From: Lebetimonas natsushimae
Lineage (GTDB): Bacteria > Campylobacterota > Campylobacteria > Campylobacterales > Nautiliaceae
Direction of reading: 5' to 3'
Length of the DNA: 64,000 nt
NCBI RefSeq assembly: GCF_002335445.1
Contig: NZ_BDME01000007.1
Span: 46,944-110,943 of the forward strand
Under the pieces are notes generated by a model, which saw only the letters and a program-made list of their open reading frames with translations, was not told where the DNA came from and did no database searches. Each line of letters begins with the position of its first letter. Position 1 is the stretch's first letter. Below are positions 18,749 to 26,048 of the stretch, piece after piece. The position numbers and the translations under genes were made by a program.

Positions 18749-19843
18749 TTAAATCGTAAAAGCCGGATAACCGAGTTTATTAATTAAAAAATCACATTTT
18801 TTCTTTAATTCTCCAATATATTCAGTTTCATTATCATATAAACCCAATGCGATCTGTATTTGAGAATCAAAATTTTTAAACTCTTTTTTATAAATATACC
18901 AATAATTCAAAATTCTATCTTTTGAATTTTCAATTAATCTAGGAGATGGTATTTTATCTCTTTTTTTATTATTTATCTCCGGCATAGCAGGTAACAAATT
19001 CCAGTAATCGTTATTCATAAAAACCGAAAAAGGCAATAAATGGTCCACATCAAACTTTTTTATTTTTTTACCGCTCCATATACAATAAACTTCTTTATTC
19101 TTAAAAATTTTTTGAATTTCAGATGTATCTCTTATAACAGTATCAATATTATGAGTTAAAATTTCCTTAATATCCTCAATATAAGAAAATTTATTTATCC
19201 TGTTTAACAACTCTTCCCACCTGAAAATTATAGTATTTAGACCATAAAAATTATCTCCCAAATATTTCAAAATTTTATAAATTTTTTTATCTATTGAAAA
19301 ATAACCAAAATTTTTAAAATTTTTTCTCTCAAAATTTCTTTTCGGTTTTTCTATATCTTTAAAAAACTGATATTTTTCATCTCCCATATATTTCATCGGA
19401 TTGTTATAAATCAGTTTTCTAAGTTCTCTAAACAACAAACTAATATCTAATTCGAAACTAAAATATTTTTTATAAATATTGGCATATATACATTTCCAGT
19501 CTTTTTCATTACAAAAGCCAAACTCTTCAAAAAGTTTTTTATATAATACATCAACAGAATTATTTAAAACCATTTTTTTACTTCTGTGTTGATTAATACC
19601 CAAATATTCAAAAGGGATATAATAAAAAAACCACTCTTCCACCACAAAATAAAACGGTATTTTTACTTTATCATTTTCCGTTTCAATATGATGGTCATAT
19701 TTTTTTATAACCTGGATTATCGATTTTAAAAGTGCAAGTTTATAACTGCTCTCAAGTGTATCTCTTTCAATAATTTTATTTATTTCAATAACCGCATCTA
19801 AATCAAGATTATTCATTGTTTTTGATAAAGAATATTTTTCCAT
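18749..19843 (-). CDS. HNH-family endonuclease
   Basis: A 364-residue protein with a C-terminal HNH nuclease core: C254xWSGKK, then FDVDHLLPFSVF with the catalytic His near 268, the central Asn in WNLLPAMPEI, and NNKKRD. The N-terminal 240 residues are helical and aromatic-rich (EEWFFYYIPFEYLG) and may bind a partner or nucleic acid. The 5' end overlaps the methyltransferase gene by 31 bp. An in-frame ATG at 19814-19816 makes an exact ATGA overlap with the methyltransferase stop and is an equally good start. Neither start has a strong Shine-Dalgarno. The coupling suggests a two-gene module, possibly modification and cleavage of nucleic acid. Confidence 0.75.
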   Translation of the reverse strand: MEKYSLSKTMNNLDLDAVIEINKIIERDTLESSYKLALLKSIIQVIKKYDHHIETENDKVKIPFYFVVEEWFFYYIPFEYLGINQHRSKKMVLNNSVDVLYKKLFEEFGFCNEKDWKCIYANIYKKYFSFELDISLLFRELRKLIYNNPMKYMGDEKYQFFKDIEKPKRNFERKNFKNFGYFSIDKKIYKILKYLGDNFYGLNTIIFRWEELLNRINKFSYIEDIKEILTHNIDTVIRDTSEIQKIFKNKEVYCIWSGKKIKKFDVDHLLPFSVFMNNDYWNLLPAMPEINNKKRDKIPSPRLIENSKDRILNYWYIYKKEFKNFDSQIQIALGLYDNETEYIGELKKKCDFLINKLGYPAFTI

Positions 19844-20394
19844 TTTATATTTCTGTTTAATGAATCAGTAGTTAAGATTTCATTTTGCTTGTAAATATTA
19901 TATTTTCTAAAAAAATCTTCTAACAGATTCTCATCCACTTCATAAAAATCCCTCTCTTTATCATCCCTTTTTCCCAATGAAAAACTTATAAAAACCCTGC
20001 CTCCCGGTTTTAATCTGTCAGAAATATTTTTTATTAATTTTTCATAAAAAGAGATTGGCAAATGCATAATTACAGCAATGGAATAGATAAAATCAAATTT
20101 TTTATCTATATTTATTTCGGGAAGAATTGAGACCTTAAAATTATCGCTTTCAAATCTATGTTTTACAAATTCAACAAATTTCTTACTTCCGTCAATTCCG
20201 TATAAATTTTTATATCCGTTTTTAAACAGAAAATTAAGCTCCCTTCCGCTTCCAAATCCAAGTTCAAGGATAAAATCATCTTTTTTGACATTATTTAAAA
20301 TAATTTTATGAATAAAATCCAAATTTGCTTTTTCATATCTATCAACTAATTTATCAAAATTTTTCTCATAATATTCAAGAGTTTTGTTTTTCAA
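19813..20394 (-). CDS. Class I SAM-dependent methyltransferase
   Basis: A 193-residue Rossmann-fold methyltransferase. Motif I is ILELGFGSGRELNFLF, followed by the acidic strand end LYGIDGSKKFVEFV and the post-motif FDFIYSIAVIMHLP. C-terminally it has LKPGGRVFISFS. No DNA-methyltransferase motif IV (NPPY/DPPY) is visible, so a small-molecule, protein or RNA substrate is as likely as DNA. It overlaps the upstream phosphodiesterase gene by 4 bp and the downstream HNH nuclease by 3-31 bp. Confidence 0.8.
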   Translation of the reverse strand: MKNKTLEYYEKNFDKLVDRYEKANLDFIHKIILNNVKKDDFILELGFGSGRELNFLFKNGYKNLYGIDGSKKFVEFVKHRFESDNFKVSILPEINIDKKFDFIYSIAVIMHLPISFYEKLIKNISDRLKPGGRVFISFSLGKRDDKERDFYEVDENLLEDFFRKYNIYKQNEILTTDSLNRNIKWKNILYQKQ

Positions 20395-20903
20395 TATACA
20401 AATTCCTTGACCTTACTTTTCCAATTATCTTCACCTATTTTTCTGTAATAAAACGTTACAATATATTTGTTTGGTTCAATATCCAGACTCATACATGTAG
20501 AAAATCCGTGGTCTCTTGCACACGCTTCCCCGGGATTGAGTATTAAATTTTTACCGTTAAAACTTATATCAACATCGTGAGTATGCCCGTAAACAATAAT
20601 ATCGGTATCAAGAGGAAAAATATATTTTGGATAATGCATAAGTTTCCATGTTTTATTTGCCAACTTAAAATAATACGGTTCTGTTACAAGATTGTATTTA
20701 TCTACGACTGAATATAAATGATGGTCATTATTTCCAAGGACCGCCACATATCTTATTTTTTCCTCTAAATATTCTAAAACTTCCTCTCTTACAACATCCC
20801 CGGCATGGACAATAAATTCAACACCTTGATTTAAAAGGAGGTCTATTGCTTTTTTAGCCCTACCCGCTTTTTTATGTGTATCAGAAATAATTCCTACTCT
20901 CAA
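20391..20903 (-). CDS. YfcE/MJ0936-type metallophosphoesterase
   Basis: A 170-residue calcineurin-like phosphodiesterase. The metal-binding motifs appear in order: ISDTHKKAG (DxH), VHAGDVV (GD), VLGNNDHH (GNxD/H) and VYGHTHDVD (GHTH). Family members hydrolyse phosphodiesters in the cytoplasm; the natural substrate is often unknown. It overlaps topA by 4 bp upstream and the methyltransferase by 4 bp downstream, giving a tightly coupled topA-MPE-MTase-HNH series. Confidence 0.88.
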   Translation of the reverse strand: MRVGIISDTHKKAGRAKKAIDLLLNQGVEFIVHAGDVVREEVLEYLEEKIRYVAVLGNNDHHLYSVVDKYNLVTEPYYFKLANKTWKLMHYPKYIFPLDTDIIVYGHTHDVDISFNGKNLILNPGEACARDHGFSTCMSLDIEPNKYIVTFYYRKIGEDNWKSKVKEFVY

Positions 20904-23077
20904 ATTTCTTTCCTTGTTTTACATTTTATACATTCAAGTACTTCTTTTCCCCTGTAAGTCCTTTTAGCCATTATATATCCGCATTCAGGGCATTTTTCAT
21001 TAGTCGGTCTGTATTTTGAAATAAAATTACACTCTGGATAATTGCTGCATCCGTAAAATTCACCTCTTCTTGATTTTCTTTTTACAATGTCCCCACCGCA
21101 TTCAGGACATTTAACGTCTTCAAGCACTTCAGGCTCGTTTAAAGGTTTGGTGTTTTTACACTCAGGATAATTGCTGCATGCCAAAAATTCACCGTTTTTA
21201 CCTCTTTTAACAACCATATCGGCTCCGCATTTATCACATTTTACATCCACCTTTTTTTCTTCTTTTTCTTCAATAGGTCTTGTATATTTGCATTTTGGAT
21301 AAGAGCTGCATGCAATAAATTCCCCGAATCTTCCTTTTCTAATTACTAAAGGAGCCCCGCACTGAGGACAGGTTTCATCAATAGGTTTTGCTATTTTTTG
21401 AGATGGAATTTCTTTATATCCTTTATCTATAAGTTGCATAAAAGGACCATAAAATTCTTTTAACATCTCCTGCCACTCTTTTTTACCAACAGCAATTTTA
21501 TCTAACATCTCTTCCATATTTGCTGTAAAATTGGCATCTACAATATTGGGAAAGTATCTCTCAAGCGTTTCAATCACATTAAAAGCAATTTCCGTTGGAT
21601 GAAGTTTTTTTTCTTTAACCTCTACATAGTTTCTGTTTTGCAAAAGTGTAATGGTTGGTGCATAAGTTGAAGGCCTGCCGATTCCGAGAGATTCAAGTTT
21701 TTTAATTAAACTAGCCTCCGTATATCTCTCAGGAGGTTTTGTAAAGTGCTGAGTCGCTTTAATATCCTCCGGTTTTAACTTTTCACCCTCACTGAATTCA
21801 GGCAGTAATTCATCGGCACTAGGCTTCCCGTAAACTTTATAAAATCCGTCAAACACTAACTTTTTGCCGCTTATTTTAAATTCACCTTTTTCATTTGTAA
21901 GATAAATGTTTTGAGTTTCATACTGAGCATCTTTCATTTGACTTGCCAAAAATCTGTTATAAATCAATGTATAAAGTTTCAATTCGTCTTTGCTCAAATA
22001 ATTCTTCAAATCCTCTGGAGTCAGTCTCACATCAACCGGCCTTATCGCCTCGTGCGCTTCCTGAGCTGCTGATGATTTAGTTTTATATGTTTTAGGCTCT
22101 GCATAATTTTCGCCGATATTTTCCTTTATAAACTTAACTGCCGCTTCCTGGGCCTCTTTTGCAATATTTAAACTGTCAGTCCTCATATATGTAATAATCC
22201 CTGTTTCACCTACTGGTGTTTTCACACCTTCATATAGTTTTTGGGCAATCTGCATTGTTTTTCTAGGAGAAAACCCTAGCTCGCTGCTTGCTACCTGCTG
22301 AAGTGTTGAAGTCATAAAAGGAGCAGGGGATTTTATTTTTGTTTTTTTCTTTTCTATTTTACTGACGGTATACTCAAGAGGTTTTAATTCATTTACAATA
22401 CTCTCGGCCTCATCTTTTGTCTTAATATCAAACTTTTCAAGTTTTTTACCGTTATATTTGATTAAACTGCCCTCTTTTTTCTTAAAAATCCCTTCTATGC
22501 TCCAGTATTCCTGAGGTTTAAATTCTCTAATTTCTCTTTCCCTGTCAACAACAAGCTTAAGGGCTGCACTTTGAACCCTACCGGCACTAAGTCCTTTTTG
22601 AATTTTTTTATTAAGAAGGGGTGAGAGTTTATAACCAACAATCCTATCAAGCAGTCTTCTGGCCTGCTGGGCATTTACCCTGTTTAAATCAAGTTTTCTG
22701 GGATTATTTAAAGCGTTTTTGATAGCGGTTTTTGTAATTTCATGAAATACAATTCTCGGAAGTTCTTCCGGTTTTTTACCGATTACATTTGCAATGTGGT
22801 AGCCTATTGCCTCTCCCTCTCTGTCTTCATCAGTGGCAATATAAACAGTCTCGGCTTTCTTCGCTTTTTCTTTAAGCTCTTTTGCAATTGATTGGTGATC
22901 TTTTGTAACGCGGTATTGAGGAATAAATTTATCATCTTCTATTTTTATACCAAATGAAGTTTTAGGCAAATCCCTTATATGCCCTTTACTTGCAACTACA
23001 TCATAATCCCTGCCCAAAAAATTTTTAATTGTTTTTGCTTTTGCGGGAGATTCAACTATTATTAATTTTTTACTCAC
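20900..23077 (-). CDS. topA: DNA topoisomerase I
   Basis: A 725-residue type IA topoisomerase that relaxes negative supercoils. The Toprim domain starts LIIVESPAKAKTI and has the DEDREGEAIGYHIA acidic triad; the catalytic Tyr is in GIITYMRTDSLNIA. Four C-terminal C4 zinc ribbons follow (CPQCG, CDKCG, CPECGG, CPECGY), each of the first three with an E-F-x-x-C-S-x-Y-P-x-C repeat. Length is typical for the class. The Shine-Dalgarno AAGG sits in the 3' arm of a small hairpin (23082-23096) next to the ATG, which may temper translation. Confidence 0.96.
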   Translation of the reverse strand: MSKKLIIVESPAKAKTIKNFLGRDYDVVASKGHIRDLPKTSFGIKIEDDKFIPQYRVTKDHQSIAKELKEKAKKAETVYIATDEDREGEAIGYHIANVIGKKPEELPRIVFHEITKTAIKNALNNPRKLDLNRVNAQQARRLLDRIVGYKLSPLLNKKIQKGLSAGRVQSAALKLVVDREREIREFKPQEYWSIEGIFKKKEGSLIKYNGKKLEKFDIKTKDEAESIVNELKPLEYTVSKIEKKKTKIKSPAPFMTSTLQQVASSELGFSPRKTMQIAQKLYEGVKTPVGETGIITYMRTDSLNIAKEAQEAAVKFIKENIGENYAEPKTYKTKSSAAQEAHEAIRPVDVRLTPEDLKNYLSKDELKLYTLIYNRFLASQMKDAQYETQNIYLTNEKGEFKISGKKLVFDGFYKVYGKPSADELLPEFSEGEKLKPEDIKATQHFTKPPERYTEASLIKKLESLGIGRPSTYAPTITLLQNRNYVEVKEKKLHPTEIAFNVIETLERYFPNIVDANFTANMEEMLDKIAVGKKEWQEMLKEFYGPFMQLIDKGYKEIPSQKIAKPIDETCPQCGAPLVIRKGRFGEFIACSSYPKCKYTRPIEEKEEKKVDVKCDKCGADMVVKRGKNGEFLACSNYPECKNTKPLNEPEVLEDVKCPECGGDIVKRKSRRGEFYGCSNYPECNFISKYRPTNEKCPECGYIMAKRTYRGKEVLECIKCKTRKEI

Positions 23078-23081
23078 ATAA

Positions 23082-23096
23082 GGCCTTTTTTAGGCC
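23082..23096 (-). promoter_or_regulatory. Small hairpin over the topA ribosome binding site
   Basis: GGCCT (82-86), loop TTTTT, AGGCC (92-96): a perfect 5-bp stem. Read on the minus strand, its 3' arm contains the AAGG of the topA Shine-Dalgarno, four bases before the ATG. It is short and may be chance. Confidence 0.35.
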
Positions 23097-23128
23097 GTAT
23101 TATATTTATGAAAGAAAAAAAAGTCAAA

Positions 23129-23875
23129 TTATCGATTTTCTTTTAAAGAAAAAAATCCTATAGTAATAAAAATCCAGCCGATAAAAATAATTACAAAACC
23201 AACCAAAACGATTGATAAAATACTTCCTATAAAAATAAGATTACCGCCAATTGAAAAGAGTTTCTCATTTGTTATTTTAAATATAGAATTAAAACTTTTT
23301 TTATAAAACAAGGAACTAATAATTCCCAAAATATATACTATAACTCCTATTGCTACTACAATTAACCAACTTGAATCCATTTCATAAGAGTAATTTTCAC
23401 TTTCCGCCAAAATGGCAATAAAAATAGTTATTATAAAAAATAAAAATAAAAAATAATTGATTAAATATAATATTGAACCGATAATAAAATTTTTAAATGC
23501 TTTTTCTTCCTTTTTATATTCACTTAACTGTTTAATAGCAATAGCTATTAAAATAAATCCCACAATACTTAAAAGAAAAGAAAAAGCCGGACCTATATGA
23601 GGAACAGGGGAAACAAAACCGGCAATTAATAATAAAACACCCCCTATGCCCCCGAATGTTCTAATGTTTTCAGACATTTTTATATCATTTTTTTGTATTA
23701 AATAAATTCCCGCCGCTTTACCGTCTTCACTTACCTCAAAATCAACTACATCGTTTTTTTGGGGAGGGGTCTGCTCTTTCCATTCTTTTATTTCAAATTC
23801 ATATCTTTTTCCGTCATCCCCGCTTATTATTCCTCTTCCTTCCTGTAAATTAAAATCTAATACTTTCCCTCTCAT
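23129..23875 (-). CDS. Cold-shock-like domain fused to a DUF996-like membrane domain
   Basis: A 248-residue protein. Residues 1-58 form a small beta domain (GKVLDFNLQEGRGIISGDDG) like cold-shock/OB folds that bind RNA or DNA. Residues 80-245 hold about six membrane segments of DUF996 type. The N-terminal 58 residues match those of the neighbouring TM2 protein at all but residue 2 (R/K), and the DNA is almost identical, so the two genes share a recent duplication. It follows the TM2 gene by 3 bp. Function is unknown; the N-terminal domain should be cytoplasmic. Confidence 0.7.
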   Translation of the reverse strand: MRGKVLDFNLQEGRGIISGDDGKRYEFEIKEWKEQTPPQKNDVVDFEVSEDGKAAGIYLIQKNDIKMSENIRTFGGIGGVLLLIAGFVSPVPHIGPAFSFLLSIVGFILIAIAIKQLSEYKKEEKAFKNFIIGSILYLINYFLFLFFIITIFIAILAESENYSYEMDSSWLIVVAIGVIVYILGIISSLFYKKSFNSIFKITNEKLFSIGGNLIFIGSILSIVLVGFVIIFIGWIFITIGFFSLKENR

Positions 23876-23876
23876 C
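23701..23876. repeat. Duplicated 5' gene segment, copy B
   Basis: About 175 bp that encode the first 58 codons of the DUF996 protein. It matches 24157-24332 base for base at an offset of 456 except for one visible substitution near the start codon (CTCTCAT against CTTTCAT). Confidence 0.9.
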
Positions 23877-23878
23877 TG

Positions 23879-24331
23879 TTAAAACCAACATTTTTTATTT
23901 TTAACATATGTTTCTTCAAATTCCTTATCAGATTTAAATATGTAAATTAAAGATTCAATAAATGCAATTACCGCTATTATAAAAGAAGGTATTCCGGCCA
24001 ATATAAAACCTAAAAGAAAAATAACCAACATTATGATACCTTCTTTAGTACATCCCAAATAAAATTTATGTACTCCGAATCCTCCTAAGAAAAACGCTAA
24101 TAAAAATGCAACAATTTTACTTTTTTCACCTGATACATTAGAATTGTCAGAATCATAATAAATTCCCGCCGCTTTACCGTCTTCACTTACCTCAAAATCA
24201 ACTACATCGTTTTTTTGGGGAGGGGTCTGCTCTTTCCATTCTTTTATTTCAAATTCATATCTTTTTCCGTCATCCCCGCTTATTATTCCTCTTCCTTCCT
24301 GTAAATTAAAATCTAATACTTTCCCTTTCAT
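23879..24331 (-). CDS. Cold-shock-like domain fused to a TM2 domain
   Basis: A 150-residue protein. Residues 1-58 are the duplicated cold-shock-like beta domain. A linker (DSDNSNVSGEKS) leads to a TM2 domain of two membrane segments with the conserved core LGGFGVHKFYLGCTKEG. TM2 proteins are membrane proteins of poorly known function. AAAGGAGA precedes the ATG. It lies 54 bp after nspC and 3 bp before the DUF996 paralogue. The pair shows domain shuffling in place: one soluble module on two different membrane anchors. Confidence 0.8.
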   Translation of the reverse strand: MKGKVLDFNLQEGRGIISGDDGKRYEFEIKEWKEQTPPQKNDVVDFEVSEDGKAAGIYYDSDNSNVSGEKSKIVAFLLAFFLGGFGVHKFYLGCTKEGIIMLVIFLLGFILAGIPSFIIAVIAFIESLIYIFKSDKEFEETYVKNKKCWF

Positions 24332-24332
24332 C
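24157..24332. repeat. Duplicated 5' gene segment, copy A
   Basis: The partner of 23701-23876, covering the first 58 codons of the TM2 protein. Identity at silent positions indicates a recent duplication or ongoing gene conversion. Confidence 0.9.
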
Positions 24333-24385
24333 TCTTTCTCCTTTAATTTTTTTATTTTGTATTGTATTAATTTTTTATTAAAAAA

Positions 24386-25498
24386 TCAACTCAATCTGTC
24401 CCTGAAATCTTCATAATGAAATTCACGGGATACAAAAAAGCTTCCGTCTTTTCTTTTTATTACAATACTCGGTAGTTTTACCCCGTTAAATGCAGTATTT
24501 TTCACATAAGTGTAAATCGCCATATCCTCAAAAATAATCCTATCTCCGACTTTAAGAGATTCATCAAAACTGTAATCTCCTATTACATCACCGGCCAAAC
24601 AGGTTACTCCCCCCAATCTGTAAGTATATTTTTTCTCTCCCGATTTTCCGGCATTTCTGACTTCCGGACGATAAGGCATTGCTAATACATCTGGCATATG
24701 TGCTTCTGCTGAGGTATCAAGAATTGCTATTTTCATTCCGTTATCTATAATATCAAGAACTTCAGCCTCTAAATATCCGGCATTCAGTCCCACAGCTTCA
24801 CCCGGTTCGAGATAAACATCTTTAATATTTGGATAACGGCTTTTAAATTCTTTAATAATTTTAATTAAATTTTCTACATTATATTCAGCTCTTGTAATAT
24901 GATGGCCCCCTCCAAAATTGACCCATTCCATATCTTTTAAATATTCTCCAAAATTTTTTTCAAATCCTTCAAGTGTCCTCTCAAGCGCAGTGTCTAATTG
25001 TTCGCAAAGTGCGTGAAAATGAAGTCCGCTTACATTTTTAAGTTTATCGGCCCTGAAATTTTCTTTTGTAATACCAAGACGGCTGAAAGGGGCGCAAGGG
25101 TCATATAATGCTACAGGGGCAGATGATACTCCAGGATTTACCCTAAGACCTATTAATGCCTTATCTTTAACCCTATTTTCAAATCTCTCAAGCTGATTAA
25201 ATGAATTAAATACAACAGTGTGGGAAATCTCGGCAATTTCATCAATTTCATCATCTTTATATGCGGGTGAATACGTATGTACCTCCCACGGTTTCATATT
25301 TCCAAGCTTTGCTTCCCAAAGCCCGCTTGCAGTAGCACCGCTTAAATATTTCTCAAGCAAATCAAAAGTAGACCAGGCAGCATAACCTTTCAGGGCAACT
25401 AAAATTTTACAACCGGCTTGTTTTTGAAGATTGTCAAGAATTTGTAGATTTTTTTCTAATTTTTCTTCTTCTATTACATATGCAGGAGTTTTTATCAT
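24386..25498 (-). CDS. nspC: Carboxynorspermidine decarboxylase
   Basis: A 370-residue fold-type III PLP enzyme that makes norspermidine or spermidine by decarboxylating the carboxy-intermediate. The PLP Lys is in ILVALKGYAAW (K37). Other family features are SGLWEAKLG, LRVNPGVSSAP, the FHALCEQ segment and WVNFGGGHHI. This alternative polyamine route is common in Campylobacterota. The dehydrogenase partner (Lys1-like) is not in the window. The start codon directly follows an 11-12 bp hairpin that contains the Shine-Dalgarno, so translation may be conditionally controlled. Confidence 0.93.
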   Translation of the reverse strand: MIKTPAYVIEEEKLEKNLQILDNLQKQAGCKILVALKGYAAWSTFDLLEKYLSGATASGLWEAKLGNMKPWEVHTYSPAYKDDEIDEIAEISHTVVFNSFNQLERFENRVKDKALIGLRVNPGVSSAPVALYDPCAPFSRLGITKENFRADKLKNVSGLHFHALCEQLDTALERTLEGFEKNFGEYLKDMEWVNFGGGHHITRAEYNVENLIKIIKEFKSRYPNIKDVYLEPGEAVGLNAGYLEAEVLDIIDNGMKIAILDTSAEAHMPDVLAMPYRPEVRNAGKSGEKKYTYRLGGVTCLAGDVIGDYSFDESLKVGDRIIFEDMAIYTYVKNTAFNGVKLPSIVIKRKDGSFFVSREFHYEDFRDRLS

Positions 25499-25528
25499 GC
25501 TACAATTCCTTTTTTTAGGAATTGTAGC
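25499..25528 (-). promoter_or_regulatory. RBS-sequestering hairpin upstream of nspC
   Basis: A perfect 11-bp stem (25499-25509 with 25518-25528; 12 bp if the A of the ATG pairs) and an 8-base loop. On the minus strand it reads GCTACAATTCC, loop TAAAAAAA, GGAATTGTAGC, then ATG. The AAAGGA Shine-Dalgarno lies at the loop-stem junction and is half buried. No T-run follows, so it is not a terminator on either strand. Confidence 0.65.
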
Positions 25529-25537
25529 AAAAAGAGA

Positions 25538-25987
25538 TTAAAGAGTTAAATCTAAAATTTTGCTTGCTTTTTTAATATCTTCACTTGACGGTTTTCTCTC
25601 AGCTCCAAGCTCTTTTAACACTCTTGCAATAATTAGCATTAATGCCCCGATATATTCAGGAAGTTTTGCTTCAAGATCTGCTGAAATCGGATATTTTAAT
25701 GGCGGAATTTTTTCTAGATATGCTAAAACATCCTGTAAATCCACTACTTCTTCAAGTTCTCTAAATTGTCTAAGAGATTCTTCAAAACCTTTTGTTACAG
25801 GCATATCAGGTTCCATAATAACATCTCTTCCATTATATCCAGCTTTTTCAACTGCAACTAAAAGCATATCGTGAAATTTTTTCTCAACTATATCGAGTAT
25901 TTCATCTGCTTTTGATTTATCTAAATCCACTCCAGCAGCTTTTCTAAATATTGCTTCTAATTTTTTAAATCCCACTACTCTTGCCAT
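25538..25987 (-). CDS. DUF1931 histone-fold protein
   Basis: A 149-residue protein matching DUF1931, whose Aquifex member (Aq_328) has two histone folds in one chain. Residues 1-70 hold the first fold (GFKKLEAIFRKAAGVDLDKS...ILDIVEKKFHDMLL, with a strand-like NGRDVIMEPDMPVT) and 75-149 the second (PLKYPISADLEAKLPEYIGA...SSEDIKKASKILDL). It probably binds DNA or forms a chromatin-like particle, though this is inference. It has a perfect consensus promoter and a strong AAGGAGAGG site, both consistent with high expression, and is followed 39 bp later by nspC. Linking a histone-like protein to a polyamine enzyme is suggestive, since both affect DNA compaction. Confidence 0.85.
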   Translation of the reverse strand: MARVVGFKKLEAIFRKAAGVDLDKSKADEILDIVEKKFHDMLLVAVEKAGYNGRDVIMEPDMPVTKGFEESLRQFRELEEVVDLQDVLAYLEKIPPLKYPISADLEAKLPEYIGALMLIIARVLKELGAERKPSSEDIKKASKILDLTL

Positions 25988-26010
25988 TTCCTCTCCTTAA
26001 GTTTTTTATA

Positions 26011-26039
26011 ATTATATCATTTGAGTATTCACTTGTCAA
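26011..26039 (-). promoter_or_regulatory. Consensus sigma-70 promoter of the histone-fold gene
   Basis: Minus-strand TTGACA (26034-26039), a 17-bp spacer and TATAAT (26011-26016), with an extended TGA before the -10. All 12 hexamer positions match consensus, rare for a natural promoter. It lies between the moeA stop and the DUF1931 gene. Confidence 0.8.
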
Positions 26040-26048
26040 GTTTTTTTA

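Noticed and set aside
24335..24385. Terminator between nspC and the TM2 gene (TTTTTTATTAAAAAA)
   Set aside because: Only A-T pairs, and the next gene has a good ribosome site; the signal is not distinguishable from base composition.
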